Assembly: GCF_014191255.1 (NCBI RefSeq)
Contig: NZ_JACHWH010000002.1
Coordinates: forward strand, 930,001 to 994,000
Length of the DNA stretch: 64,000 nucleotides
From: Amycolatopsis bartoniae
Lineage (GTDB): Bacteria > Actinomycetota > Actinomycetes > Mycobacteriales > Pseudonocardiaceae
Reading direction: 5' to 3'
Both the position numbers and the translations under genes were made by a program. Of this stretch, positions 30,781-39,614 are shown piece after piece. Below the pieces are notes generated by a model, which was not told where the DNA came from, made no database searches, and saw only the letters and a list, made by a program, of their open reading frames with translations. Every line of letters begins with the position of its first letter. Position 1 is the stretch's first letter.

Positions 30781-31941
30781 TCACCGGTTTCGCTTGGCGA
30801 GCAGTCGCGCGCGGATGGACTGGGACTGAGCCACTTCGGCGATGGTGAGTGCCATTGCCAGGCCGGCGTCGTGGACGAACCGGTCGCCTTCGGGGCCACC
30901 CGCGGCGGCGGCGAAGGCGGCGGTGTGGTTGCCGTCTTCGGGCGGGAGGTCGTAGGAGAGCATCGGGTGGATCGCGGGGATGCGCAGCGAGACGTTGCCC
31001 ATGTCGGTCGAGCCGAACATCTTGTCGGGGTAGTCGGGGAACGTCCGCCCGATGACTTTGGCGTTCTTCTCGAACACCGAAGCGAGGTCGGGGTCGTGGC
31101 GGAACTCGCGGTAGATGGAGGGCAGCGAGGTGTACTCCACACTGGTGCCGGTGGCGACGGCGCCGGCGTCGAAGCAGCGCCGGACCCGTTCCCACACCTG
31201 GTCGACTTCGTCGATGGTGTCGCAGCGGATCATGCAGTCGACGACCGCCCGATCGGCGATGACGTTGACCGCCGACCCGGCTTCCTTGACGATGTGGTGC
31301 ACCCTGATGCCGTCGCGCAACTGCTGCCTCAGCAGACCGATGGCGGTCTGGGCGACGACGGTCGCGTCGGCGGCGTTGAGCGCGTTCCAGGGGCGCGACG
31401 CGTGCCCGCCACGACCCGTGTACATCACCTGCCAGGACCGCGAAGCACGCAACTGCGGGATGACGACGTCCTTGAGCGACGGGTGGACCATCATGGCCGC
31501 GTGGGTGCCGTCGAACACGCCGCGGTTGACCATGATCTCCTTGCCGGTCCCCTTTTCCTCCGCGGGAGTGCCGAAGACCCGTACCGTCAGCCCGAGCTCG
31601 TCGGCGTGGGGCGCCAGCGCCAGGGCGGCACCCATCGCCGCGGCCGCGATCGTGTTGTGGCCGCAACCGTGCCCGATGCCGGGGAGCGCGTCCATTTCCG
31701 CGCAGAGACCCATCACCAGGTCGCCGGATCCCGTTGAGGCCACGAATGCCGTCGGCAGGTCGGCCACACCCTTCTCCACCGAGAACCGCCCACCCTCTCC
31801 GAGGACCGCGATGAGCGCCGCCGACGTTTCGTGCTCTTCGAAGGCCAGTTCGGGATTGGCGTTGATCCGGTGCGACAGCTCCAGGACCGAGTCCAGGTTC
31901 TGCTCGAACACGCGCTCGATGCGCTCCTTGATGCCGGTCAT
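30781..31941 (-). CDS. M20-family amidohydrolase
   Basis: This 386-residue metal-dependent amidohydrolase belongs to the M20D/aminobenzoyl-glutamate-hydrolase-like group. It would hydrolyse an amide or N-acyl amino acid in the cytosol. Metal-binding and catalytic segments are LCAEMDALPGIGHGCGHNT (~82-100), GTPAEEKGTGKE (~125, catalytic Glu) and the dimerisation-domain motif GRGGHASRPWNALNAADA (~172). The ATG at 31941 overlaps the stop of the upstream imidase-like gene by four bases (ATGA), so the two are coupled and likely act in sequence. The substrate is unknown. A half-amide produced by the upstream enzyme is an attractive inference. Confidence 0.85.
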   Translation of the reverse strand: MTGIKERIERVFEQNLDSVLELSHRINANPELAFEEHETSAALIAVLGEGGRFSVEKGVADLPTAFVASTGSGDLVMGLCAEMDALPGIGHGCGHNTIAAAAMGAALALAPHADELGLTVRVFGTPAEEKGTGKEIMVNRGVFDGTHAAMMVHPSLKDVVIPQLRASRSWQVMYTGRGGHASRPWNALNAADATVVAQTAIGLLRQQLRDGIRVHHIVKEAGSAVNVIADRAVVDCMIRCDTIDEVDQVWERVRRCFDAGAVATGTSVEYTSLPSIYREFRHDPDLASVFEKNAKVIGRTFPDYPDKMFGSTDMGNVSLRIPAIHPMLSYDLPPEDGNHTAAFAAAAGGPEGDRFVHDAGLAMALTIAEVAQSQSIRARLLAKRNR

Positions 31942-32837
31942 CGGGACGAGTCCTTTCCGGTGAGTACGTAGTCGGCGATCTGGGCGTGCGTGGCGAACCA
32001 GACGCCCTCGTGCGAGGCGATGTGCTCGAGCAGCTCGGTGAGGATGGTGATGCGGGAACGGTGACCGATGCAGTGGGGGTGCAGGGTGAGCTGGAAGATC
32101 CCGTGCTCGGCGTAGGCGACGTCGAACTCGTCGCGCCAGATCGACAGCACCCCGCGTGGGGTGGTGTAGGGGCGCAGGTAGGTGAACCGGTCCATCATGA
32201 AGTACGGCATGTCGTCGCGGATCCACTCGACCGGCAGTTCGACAATGCCGGTGGGCTCACCGTCGGCGAGGACTTCGTAGCAGTCGTCGTCGGCCATCAG
32301 TGACGAGTCGTACGTCAAGCCCAGCTCGCGCACGATCCGCAACGAGTGGGGGGAAAGGTCCCACGACGGGGTGCGGATGCCCACCGGGCGCGTTCCGACG
32401 AGGCGCTCCAGCGTGTCCGCGGCCCGGAACGCCAGGTCGCGTTCCGCTTCGGGCGACAGCTGGGTGTTGCGTTCGTGGATCCAGCCGTGCAACGCCACCT
32501 CGTGCCCCTCGTCCACATAGGACTTCGCCTCGCCGTCGTGGAGCAGCGCGGACACGGCGGGCATGAAGAACGTCGCCGGCGCCTCGAAGCGCCTCAGTAG
32601 CTCCATGATCCGGGGCACCCCGACCCGGGCACCGTACTCGCCCTGCGACAACTTGCCCGGCAGCACTTCGCCGTCCCGTAGCGCGGGCGTTTCGTGGTCG
32701 GAGTCGAACGACAACGCCACAGCGACTCTCGCCCCACCAGGCCAGGACTCCGGGCGCAGCGGACGCCCGGCGCGCACCCGCTCGACGTGCCCGCGCCAGG
32801 TTCGCTCATCCCACTGCCACGGCTGCTGCTCGGTCAT
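31938..32837 (-). CDS. NodB-fold hydrolase, cyclic imidase / PuuE-like
   Basis: This 299-residue cytosolic protein has the polysaccharide-deacetylase (NodB) fold, of the group that includes cyclic imide hydrolases, PuuE allantoinases and HP0310-like enzymes. There is no signal peptide, which argues against a true wall-polysaccharide deacetylase. Visible motifs are VALSFDSDHETP (~40, metal-binding Asp), EVALHGWIHERN (~113, two His), GIRTPSWDLSPHS (~152) and FQLTLHPHCIGHRSR (~248). Ring opening of a cyclic imide or amide is the most likely chemistry by family, but the substrate is not proven. It is coupled to the M20 amidohydrolase (ATGA). Upstream lies a broken capA gene. Confidence 0.8.
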   Translation of the reverse strand: MTEQQPWQWDERTWRGHVERVRAGRPLRPESWPGGARVAVALSFDSDHETPALRDGEVLPGKLSQGEYGARVGVPRIMELLRRFEAPATFFMPAVSALLHDGEAKSYVDEGHEVALHGWIHERNTQLSPEAERDLAFRAADTLERLVGTRPVGIRTPSWDLSPHSLRIVRELGLTYDSSLMADDDCYEVLADGEPTGIVELPVEWIRDDMPYFMMDRFTYLRPYTTPRGVLSIWRDEFDVAYAEHGIFQLTLHPHCIGHRSRITILTELLEHIASHEGVWFATHAQIADYVLTGKDSSR

Positions 32838-32909
32838 GCTTCCTCCAGAACGTCATGGTTCGTCGAAGTGCGCCGGACAAGCCCGTCCTCCTCGACCGAG
32901 GTGGACGGA

Positions 32910-33364
32910 TCAAGCTCTTGTGAACACCGCGGGCCGGGCCTCCCCGGGCCACACGCGGAACACTGCGCTCCAGCGCCAGGGCTCCGCCGGCAACGCGGCT
33001 TTGCGGGGGAGGCGCCTCGGCGAGGTTTCACCGAACGCGGCGTTCCGTACCCCGGCGGCGTCCAGCGCCCGTACCGTGTCGCGCGTGCCCTCGGCGCCGT
33101 AGTCCAGCGCGTGGTTCATGGTCAGGGACACCAGGTCGAAACCGAATGCGCGAGCTCTCCCGCGCCGAGGCCGGCGCACGCACGCATCGTGACCAGTTTC
33201 CCGGCGCGCTGCCCGGATTCGGTGAGCGGAACCTCCAGGTCCCCGATTGTCAGGTCGCCGCCCTGGAGAAGCCCGAACGCCGGATCGCCAGGGCCGCCGG
33301 GCTCCGCGACCGGCCGCGGGGGCCGCCCCGAGACCACCAAGTCTCCCATGATCGTCAGATCCAT
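32910..33364 (-). pseudogene. Frameshifted, truncated capA-like metallophosphatase gene
   Basis: Two minus-strand frames together rebuild the start of a CapA/PgsA-type protein. The first frame (ATG at 33364) encodes MDLTIMGDLVVSG, then GDLTIGDLEVPLTESGQ, up to ELAHS. Near 33144 the reading shifts, and the second frame continues GFDLVSLTMNHALDYGAEG, then TRDTVRALDAAGV. The metal-binding GD and NHALDYG motifs are recognisable. Similarity fades after about 110 codons and the frame stops at 32910, so about two thirds of a normal ~350-residue protein is gone. The gene is dead by both frameshift and truncation. Confidence 0.7.
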
Positions 33365-33400
33365 CTCGCTCCGTTCCGCAATGCGATATGGCGTGCTACA

Positions 33401-33411
33401 TCGTAATACGA
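33401..33411. promoter_or_regulatory. TCGTAATACGA palindrome, putative GntR/FadR-type operator
   Basis: TCGTAATACGA is a perfect 5+1+5 inverted repeat between the capA relic and the IclR gene. It fits the FadR-subfamily consensus TNGTNNNACNA and shares its GTAATAC core with three other sites in this island. Confidence 0.55.
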
Positions 33412-33479
33412 GAGATGAGCCCGGTAAAGCGTGCCGTCATGAGAAATGGCGGTGCGCAAGTTGGTACGCTCCCCTCCTC

Positions 33480-34295
33480 ATGCGGGACCCAGAGGATGAC
33501 GATGACCTCGCCGGACAGGGCAAGCCGGGCAGCGGCGTCCGGTCGATGAACAGCGTGCTCAGTACGCTGCGCGTGTTCGAAGAGGTCGCCCTGCGGCAGC
33601 CGATCGGCGTTTCGGAACTGGCCCGCACTACGGAGATCCCGAAGAGTTCCGTGCAACGGTGCCTGGTGACGCTCCAGCAGGCAGGATGGCTGAAGATCGT
33701 GGACCCCGAGCGCGCGCGCTGGGGCGTGACGATGAAGGCGCTGACCCTCGGGCTGCGCAGCGCCGGCGAACAAGACCTCCGAGAAGTGGCGGGTCCCATC
33801 ATCAAGCGTCTCGCCGCCGACACCGATGAGACGGTGCTCCTCGGCGTGCGCGACGGCGAAGACTACGTCATCGTCGCCCGGGAGGACACCACGCAGGTCG
33901 TCCGCGTCGTCCAGGAGGTCGGTTCGCGGGTGCCGCTGCGTGCGACGTCCGCAGGATGGGCGATCATGGCGCACCTCGGCGAGGCCGAGGTGAACGAACT
34001 GCTGCGGCGTGAGCTCAGGGAGGTCGAGCAGGCGCCGGTGCCGGACGCCGACGAGCTCCGCGAGGAGATCGCGCGGACCAGGGAACGCGGGTACGCCCTC
34101 AACGGCTCGTCGTCGTGGTACCGGCCCCAGGTGGCTTCGATCGGCGTGGCTATCACGGACCCGGCCGGGCAGCCCATCGCGGGACTGACGCTGTCCGTGC
34201 CGGCGATGCGCTTCGACCGTGCGCACGCGAAGGTCTGGGCACCATTGGTGATCGCGGCGGCGGACGAGATCGGCCGACTGCTTTCGTCCGTCTGA
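33480..34295 (+). CDS. IclR-family transcription regulator
   Basis: This 271-residue regulator has an acidic ~20-residue lead, then the IclR winged helix-turn-helix (~22-85: VLSTLRVFEEVALRQPIGVSELARTTEIPKSSVQRCLVTL). The effector domain (~100-270) includes ETVLLGVRDGEDYVIVARED and a C-terminal QVASIGVAITDP segment. It likely responds to an aromatic or organic acid, as IclR proteins often do. No ribosome site precedes the ATG at 33480. TACGCT at 33465-33470 may be the -10 of a near-leaderless message. The GTAATAC palindrome at 33401-33411 lies in its promoter region. It converges on the MHS transporter gene. Confidence 0.85.
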   Translation: MRDPEDDDDLAGQGKPGSGVRSMNSVLSTLRVFEEVALRQPIGVSELARTTEIPKSSVQRCLVTLQQAGWLKIVDPERARWGVTMKALTLGLRSAGEQDLREVAGPIIKRLAADTDETVLLGVRDGEDYVIVAREDTTQVVRVVQEVGSRVPLRATSAGWAIMAHLGEAEVNELLRRELREVEQAPVPDADELREEIARTRERGYALNGSSSWYRPQVASIGVAITDPAGQPIAGLTLSVPAMRFDRAHAKVWAPLVIAAADEIGRLLSSV

Positions 34296-34456
34296 TCGCG
34301 TCGCCACCAGGCGCGGTGCCGGTCCATCACCCGTCCTCTTTCGTGCCACATGGCGAACCGGCGTGCTGAGTTGTAGCATAACCGTTGCGTCCAGCATCTG
34401 CGCAGACAGCGGACCGCGAAGGAGTCCGGATGCCGGTGAACCTTTCCCCGGATGGA

Positions 34457-35785
34457 TCAGTCGAGTGCCCGCTTCTTCGCACCGTCGGGCATCGTCATGA
34501 TCGTGACCACGCCGACGGCCACCGAGGCGACGACGTAGATCCAGATTTTGTCCTGCTGTCCGATGCTGGCCAGCCAGGTGGTGAAGTAGGGCGCGGTGCC
34601 CCCGAACACGGCCACCGCCGCCGCATAGGGGATTCCGGTGCCGCTCGTGCGCACCGGGGTCGGGAACAGCTCGGCGTAGATGGCGGCCACGTTCGCCGAA
34701 TTGCCCACGAGCAGGATCACGCCGACAAGCTCGACCAGCAGCAGCGTCCAGAACCCGCCGCCGTCGAGCAGGTGGTAGGCCGGCCACGCGAACACCGCGA
34801 AACCGACCAGGAAGAACATGAAGGTGGAGCGCCGGCCCAGACGGTCCGACACCAGTCCGCCGAGCGGGAGCAGCAGCATGAAGACAACGACCGCGAGGGA
34901 GTTCGCGAGAAGTGCCTTGTCCAGGCTGAGACCGGTCGTAGTGCTGGCGTAGCCAGGCATGTTGGTGATCCACAGGTAGTAGAGGATCGTGCCGGGAACC
35001 GTGATCCCGACGACGCGGAGCAGGCCCAGCTTGTGTTCGGCGAACAGCGTCTTCACCGGCCCGTGCGGTTTGCCGGACAGTTCTGCGTTGCCGAAGTGCT
35101 CGGTCTCCTGTGTACGGGACCGCAACCACAGGACGATCAGCCCAAGGGCGGCGACGACCGCGAAAGCTATCCGCCAGCCGAACGCGTGCATCTGCGCCTC
35201 GTTCAGAGCCGAGGTCACGACGAGCCCGAGCAACGAGGCGAGCAGCACGCCGGCCGCTGTCGACACCTGCTGGAAAGACCCCGCGAACGCGCGCCTCCGC
35301 GGCGGCGCACTCTCCACTATGTACGACACCGCGCTGGGCCATTCGCCACCGGCGGAGAAGCCCTGCACGAGCCTGGCCACCAGCAGCACCACGGGTGCGA
35401 GCACCCCGATGCGCTCGTAGGTCGGACACACCGCGATGATGAAACCACCGGCCGACATCAAGGTCACGGTCAGCGCCAGTGCCCTTTTGCGACCGTACCG
35501 GTCGGCGTAGGCGCCCAGGACGACGGCGCCGACCGGGCGCACGAAGAATCCCACCGCGAAGATCGCCAGTGTGGACAGAAACGCGGTGACGGTATTGCCT
35601 GACGGAAAGAACTGGCCTGCGAAGACCGGCGCCAGGGCGGAGTAGACCCCCCAGTCCAGGAACTCGATCGCGTTCCCGAGCGCCCCGGCGAAGATCGCCT
35701 TCCGGCCTTTGCGGGTGATCCTGGTCGGGCGCACGACGCCGCCGACGGTGTCGACCGCGGCGACGATGTTTTCTTCTGCTGGCAT
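34457..35785 (-). CDS. MHS-family (metabolite:H+ symporter) MFS transporter
   Basis: This 442-residue importer of the metabolite:proton symporter group has twelve predicted helices. It has the N-terminal signature GNAIEFLDWGVYSALAPVFA (~37-56), the loop motif GAYADRYGRKRAL (~91) and GLVSDRLGRRS in the second half (~305). Members carry small carboxylates or zwitterions (alpha-ketoglutarate, citrate, shikimate, proline). Here it is presumably the uptake system for the island's substrate. The ATG follows AAGGAAAAGCCC. It is divergent from the old yellow enzyme gene, and a long palindrome (35883-35903) sits between the two. Confidence 0.88.
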   Translation of the reverse strand: MPAEENIVAAVDTVGGVVRPTRITRKGRKAIFAGALGNAIEFLDWGVYSALAPVFAGQFFPSGNTVTAFLSTLAIFAVGFFVRPVGAVVLGAYADRYGRKRALALTVTLMSAGGFIIAVCPTYERIGVLAPVVLLVARLVQGFSAGGEWPSAVSYIVESAPPRRRAFAGSFQQVSTAAGVLLASLLGLVVTSALNEAQMHAFGWRIAFAVVAALGLIVLWLRSRTQETEHFGNAELSGKPHGPVKTLFAEHKLGLLRVVGITVPGTILYYLWITNMPGYASTTTGLSLDKALLANSLAVVVFMLLLPLGGLVSDRLGRRSTFMFFLVGFAVFAWPAYHLLDGGGFWTLLLVELVGVILLVGNSANVAAIYAELFPTPVRTSGTGIPYAAAVAVFGGTAPYFTTWLASIGQQDKIWIYVVASVAVGVVTIMTMPDGAKKRALD

Positions 35786-35882
35786 GGGCTTTTCCTTGGG
35801 ATCACAGCGGAGAAACGGGGGCAGGGTGTGCTTCGCCGAGGGCGCCCGGCGGGTGTAGCGACGGACACCCTCGCTTAGATCG

Positions 35883-35903
35883 GATTAGCGTATTACGCTA
35901 ATC
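35883..35903. promoter_or_regulatory. Perfect 21-bp palindrome with GTATTAC core, operator
   Basis: The arms GATTAGCGTA (35883-35892) and TACGCTAATC (35894-35903) are perfect reverse complements around one central base. The centre reads CGTATTACG, the same core (on the opposite strand) as the site at 33402-33410. It lies between the divergent MHS transporter and old yellow enzyme genes, so it could control both. Confidence 0.75.
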
Positions 35904-35963
35904 TTGTATGTCAAGATCTGGCGCTACCGCCGGATGCGAAGTTGTGAGGGAGTGAGTTCAGCT

Positions 35964-37052
35964 GTGCCCAGCACAGAATCCAGCGGCCCCGTGATGAGCC
36001 CATTACGACTGCGCGAAGTCACGGTGCCCAACCGCTTGTGGATGTCTCCCATGGCCCAGTACTCGGCGGGCCCCGACGGGAAGCCGACCGACTGGCACCT
36101 CGTGCACTACGGTGCACGAGCGGTGGGCGGGGCCGGCCTGATCATGGTCGAATCCGCGGCCGTCGGACCACTGCACCGCACCACCTCGGCGGATCTCGGG
36201 ATCTGGAACGAGGACCAGGCCGCCGCACACCGCCGCCTGACGTCGTTTCTGTCTGGACAGGGCACGGTTCCCGGGATCCAGCTGCTGGCCGCGGGCCGGA
36301 AGGGGTCGCACCAGGTGCCCTGGGTGGGCGAGGGGCAAAACGGCCCGGTGAGCATGGACGACGGCGGCTGGGAGCTGATCGCGCCGTCACCGATCCCGTT
36401 CGGCGACCTGTCCGTGCCCCGGGAAGCCGGTCACGCCGACCTCGACGAGGTCGTGTCGGCCTTCGCCAACGCGGCGAGGATGGCGCACCTGGCGGGGTAC
36501 GAGGTCGCCGAGCTCCACGCCGCGCACGGGTACATCCTGCATCAGTTCCTGTCCCCGCTGTCCAACCACCGGACGGACGAGTACGGCGGCAGCCTGCAGA
36601 ACCGGATGCGCCTCCCACTGCGCGTGGCCCGCGCCGTCCGGGAAGCGTTCCCCGCCGGAAAGCCCGTCTTCGTGCGCATTACCGCCACGGACTGGGTCGA
36701 GGGCGGCATCTCCGTCGAGGAGGCGGCCACGTTCGCCAAGGAACTTGCGGCCGTGGGCATCGACCTCCTCGACGTCACCTCCGGGGTGCTGGTGCGGGAC
36801 CGGGAGGCCAGGCCACCGGCCAGGGACGGCGTCAACGTCGAGTTCGCGAGCGCGCTCAAGAAGGCATCGGGACTCGCCGTCGCCCCGGTCGGGCAGATCG
36901 GCGACCTCTCACTGGCCGGCGAGGTCGTGGCCGGTGGCCAGGCCGACGCCGTGCTGATCGGGCGCCCGTTGCTTCGCGACCCGTACCTCGCGCTGCGCAA
37001 CTGGCCCAGCGACAAGACGGCGTGGCCGAGCCAGTATCACCGCGCGTTGTGA
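35964..37052 (+). CDS. Old yellow enzyme, NADPH-dependent (YqjM-like)
   Basis: This 362-residue FMN-dependent ene-reductase would reduce an activated C=C bond. It starts near [26 protein letters not shown], which includes the FMN-contacting MSPMAQYSA. The active-site strand [35 protein letters not shown] is typical of the YqjM/thermophilic-like class. [18 protein letters not shown] follows, and a C-terminal phosphate-binding [18 protein letters not shown]. The start is uncertain: the GTG at 35964 is used because GGGAG lies upstream, while in-frame ATGs at 35934 and 35994 are alternatives. It lies just downstream of the 35883-35903 palindrome. The hydrolase gene follows after 31 bp. Confidence 0.87.
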   Translation: MPSTESSGPVMSPLRLREVTVPNRLWMSPMAQYSAGPDGKPTDWHLVHYGARAVGGAGLIMVESAAVGPLHRTTSADLGIWNEDQAAAHRRLTSFLSGQGTVPGIQLLAAGRKGSHQVPWVGEGQNGPVSMDDGGWELIAPSPIPFGDLSVPREAGHADLDEVVSAFANAARMAHLAGYEVAELHAAHGYILHQFLSPLSNHRTDEYGGSLQNRMRLPLRVARAVREAFPAGKPVFVRITATDWVEGGISVEEAATFAKELAAVGIDLLDVTSGVLVRDREARPPARDGVNVEFASALKKASGLAVAPVGQIGDLSLAGEVVAGGQADAVLIGRPLLRDPYLALRNWPSDKTAWPSQYHRAL

Positions 37053-37083
37053 GACCGGACGTGGAAGAGGAAAGGAAACTCGC

Positions 37084-37884
37084 ATGACCGTGCCCAAAAG
37101 GACAACCACGAACCGCGAGGTCCAGCGGCCGCACGACACGACGATCCGGTACACGATCAGCGGACCGGCCGAGGGCCCGACCCTGGCCTTCATCCACGGA
37201 TGGGGCTGCAACCGCAGGGATTTCGACGCTGTGATCGGCTTCCTACCCGCGCACTACCGCGTCCTCGCGATCGACCTCGCCGAACACGGCGAGTCCCGGT
37301 CCACGCGCGAGGTCTGGACGATGGAGGAGTTCGCCCGTGACGTCGCGGCCGTGCTGGCAGCCGAGGCAGTGGTCAGCTGTGCGGTGGTCGGGCACTCATT
37401 GGGCGGAGCGGTGGCCGTGGAGACCGGCCGGATCCTGCCTGAGGTCGTCTCGCACGTGATCGCGCTCGACGCCCTGCACTACCTCTCCCTGTTTCCCGCA
37501 CAGGACGAGCAGCAGGCCCACGCGGTGCTGCAGCCATTCCGGGAGGACTTCGCCGCGGCGATGCGGGGCATGGTCGAGGCGGGTTCGCCGGAAGGCACCG
37601 ATCCGGCGCTGAACGACGCCTACTTCGCGAAGATGGTGACGGTGCGGCAGCCTGCGGGCCTGCGCTCGCTGGAAGGGCTCGTGCACTGGGACATGGACGC
37701 CGCGCTGCGCGAGGTCACGCGGCCGGTCACGCTGTTCGCGGTGCGTTCGATCCTCAGCCAGGAAGCCATCGAACGATACGGCGACCGCATCCACATCGTG
37801 CCCGTGGACCTCGGAACGCACCACTTTCACGTCGAGTCGCCCGAGGGCACGGCCGAGCTGCTGGTCGACACTTTGTCCGAATAG
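37084..37884 (+). CDS. Alpha/beta hydrolase
   Basis: This 266-residue cytosolic alpha/beta-hydrolase has the oxyanion-hole strand LAFIHGWGCNRRDF (~37), the nucleophile elbow VVGHSLGGAV (~100, Ser) and a C-terminal THHFHVESPEG (~242) that supplies the catalytic His. The acid residue is less clear: the usual Asp after strand 6 is in the region VTLFAVRSILSQEA, which lacks Asp, so the charge relay may use a different residue. The ATG follows GGAAAGGAAACTCGC. It is 31 bp after the old yellow enzyme gene, in one operon. The likely role is ester, lactone or C-C bond hydrolysis in the island's pathway. Confidence 0.85.
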   Translation: MTVPKRTTTNREVQRPHDTTIRYTISGPAEGPTLAFIHGWGCNRRDFDAVIGFLPAHYRVLAIDLAEHGESRSTREVWTMEEFARDVAAVLAAEAVVSCAVVGHSLGGAVAVETGRILPEVVSHVIALDALHYLSLFPAQDEQQAHAVLQPFREDFAAAMRGMVEAGSPEGTDPALNDAYFAKMVTVRQPAGLRSLEGLVHWDMDAALREVTRPVTLFAVRSILSQEAIERYGDRIHIVPVDLGTHHFHVESPEGTAELLVDTLSE

Positions 37885-37939
37885 GACGGTGAAGCACCCC
37901 GGACCGCCACCGCCCTCACCCGACGGAGCGGGCCGGGGC

Positions 37940-38638
37940 TCAGCCGGCGTCGGGCTCCTGGTCCTCGCGCTGACGCGCGGCGAGTTCGCGTAGTGCGGCG
38001 GCCCCCGCGTTGCGGACGTGGAGCTCACACGCCGCACGAGCGGCGTCAGCGTCAGCGCGCACAGCCGCGGCGTCGTGGATCGCTTCCAGTTCGCGGACCG
38101 TCTCCGGCGCACGCCCGTCAGCCTGCAGGGACAGCCCGCGCAACATCTGGACGCGGGCGTGGATACCGCGGAGGGTCGATTCGATGACCGGATTCACCGC
38201 CCCGGCGATAAGAACGTCGTAGAACTCGTCCTTCATCGCCAGCCGCTCGGCCAGGTCGGCCTTGCGGTAAGTGCGGGCGAACCGCCGCACCACCTTGCCC
38301 AGCTGCTCACGCTGCCCGGCCGTGGCCCGTTCGGCGAACAACGCCCCGGCCAAGCCCTCCAGCGCGCCCCGCACCTCGAACAGCGCCTTGGCGTCGAAGG
38401 CCGTCAGCTCGGTGACGACCGGCCCGCGGTTGGGCACCGTGGTCACCAGTCCTTCGGACTCCAACTGCCGCAAGACCTCGCGGATCACCGTCCGGGAGAC
38501 CTCGTACCGCGCACACAGCCGCGCCTCGACCAGCCGCTCCCCCGGTTTGAACTCCGCTGCCAGAATGTCCTGACGGAGCACTTCGAGTACTTGGGACCGC
38601 AGCGGCGCGGCGACGCGCTGCACCCGTTGCCCTGCCAC
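37940..38638 (-). CDS. GntR-family regulator (FCD/FadR subfamily)
   Basis: This 232-residue regulator has an N-terminal GntR winged helix (~10-75: LEVLRQDILAAEFKPGERLVEARLCARYEVSRTVIREVLRQLESEGLV). An FCD all-helical effector domain follows (~85-220), with the metal-site residues expected in MKDEFYDVLIAGA and HARVQMLR. The GTG start has a strong ribosome site (GGAAGGAGGCCGC). A GTAATAC site at 38672-38678 lies 34 bp upstream, consistent with autoregulation. FadR-subfamily proteins bind GTN3AC cores, so it is the best candidate reader of all four GTAATAC sites. The effector is probably an organic acid of the pathway. Confidence 0.88.
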   Translation of the reverse strand: MAGQRVQRVAAPLRSQVLEVLRQDILAAEFKPGERLVEARLCARYEVSRTVIREVLRQLESEGLVTTVPNRGPVVTELTAFDAKALFEVRGALEGLAGALFAERATAGQREQLGKVVRRFARTYRKADLAERLAMKDEFYDVLIAGAVNPVIESTLRGIHARVQMLRGLSLQADGRAPETVRELEAIHDAAAVRADADAARAACELHVRNAGAAALRELAARQREDQEPDAG

Positions 38639-38671
38639 GCGGCCTCCTTCCGTCGCCAGTACGCTATCACT

Positions 38672-38678
38672 GTAATAC
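38672..38678. promoter_or_regulatory. GTAATAC site upstream of the GntR gene
   Basis: ACTGTAATACCGG in the GntR promoter shares CTGTAATAC with the palindrome at 40081-40095. Symmetry outside the core is weak, so this looks like a lower-affinity autoregulatory site. Confidence 0.4.
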
Positions 38679-38711
38679 CGGCATCGCGGGGCGGCGACAG
38701 GGCGTGCGCCG

Positions 38712-39614
38712 TCACCGGGTCAGGTTGACCCCGGTCACCTTCGCGAGGTAACGCGCGATCTCGGACTGATCCGGGTTCGCTTCGCCGAGGCCGGCGAGCG
38801 CGGCCTGGCAAAACCGGACACAGGCTCGCGACACCTCGGGCGACAACCCCAGTGAGGTCGCCAAATCCAGTGCGGTGGTGATGTCCTTGACGGTCAACGG
38901 AAGCGAGAACCCGACCTGAAACCGCCCGTCCAGCACCTCCGGCCCGATCTTGACCTCGGTCGACTGGTTGCGGCCGGTGGAGGAGTTGATGACGTCGAGC
39001 ATGGTCCGGGGATCCAGACCGAACTTGGTTCCCACGACGAGCACCTCGAGCGCGCCGACCAGGCCGATGGCGGACAGCAGGTTGTTGAGCGCCTTCAGCG
39101 CGTGCGCCGAGCCCGCGGGGCCGACGTGCGTCACCGAGCTGCCCATCGCGCGCAGCAAGGGAAGCGCCCGCTCGTAGTCCCCGGCCTCGCCGCCGGCCAT
39201 GATCGTCAGTTCGGCGGTCGCGGCCTTGCGCGGGCCACCGGAGACCGGCGCGTCGACCATCGCCACGCCGCGCTCCCGGAGCCGCTTCGCCAGCTCCTGG
39301 GTCGTCCTGGGCACCGACGAGCCCATGTCGACGACGAGCGCGCCCGGACGCAAGCGGCCGGCGAAGCTCCCGGGGTCTGCCGGATCGCCGAGCACCTGCT
39401 CGACGACCGAGCTGCTGGGCAGCATGAGGATCACTACGTCGGCGCCGGCGCCGTCGTCGAGACGGGTCAACGCCCTGACACCGGGGTTGCCGGCGGCGGC
39501 GTCGGCCGCGTCGGGGTTGGCGTCGAAGGCCGCTACCGGTAGGGATCGCGCGAGATTGCGAACCATGGGCTGCCCCATGGTGCCCAAGCCGATGAAGGTG
39601 ACAGCGTCAGTCAT
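38712..39614 (-). CDS. 3-hydroxyisobutyrate-dehydrogenase-family oxidoreductase
   Basis: This 300-residue beta-hydroxyacid dehydrogenase has the N-terminal Rossmann motif VTFIGLGTMGQPMVRNLA (~5-22), VILMLPSSSVVEQV (~61) and the substrate-binding VDAPVSGGPRKAA (~118). The catalytic lysine lies in SAHALKALNNLLSA (~168). The family includes tartronate semialdehyde reductase and 3-hydroxyisobutyrate dehydrogenase; which acid is used here is unknown. The ATG overlaps the stop of the upstream carboxymuconolactone-decarboxylase-fold gene (ATGA), so the two are coupled. It lies between the GntR gene and that partner. Confidence 0.87.
   Translation of the reverse strand: MTDAVTFIGLGTMGQPMVRNLARSLPVAAFDANPDAADAAAGNPGVRALTRLDDGAGADVVILMLPSSSVVEQVLGDPADPGSFAGRLRPGALVVDMGSSVPRTTQELAKRLRERGVAMVDAPVSGGPRKAATAELTIMAGGEAGDYERALPLLRAMGSSVTHVGPAGSAHALKALNNLLSAIGLVGALEVLVVGTKFGLDPRTMLDVINSSTGRNQSTEVKIGPEVLDGRFQVGFSLPLTVKDITTALDLATSLGLSPEVSRACVRFCQAALAGLGEANPDQSEIARYLAKVTGVNLTR

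Noticed and set aside
31938-32837. Annotation as a cell-wall polysaccharide deacetylase
   Set aside because: No signal peptide or membrane anchor, and the motifs and coupled amidohydrolase fit the cytosolic imidase/PuuE-like group better.
30781-32837. A purine/allantoin degradation operon
   Set aside because: No urate oxidase, allantoicase, ureidoglycolate or permease genes of that pathway are nearby; only the fold of one protein suggested it.
35904-35963. Starting the old yellow enzyme at the TTG at 35904 or ATG at 35934
   Set aside because: The first abuts the operator palindrome and neither has a ribosome site; the residues before ~35964 have no family similarity.
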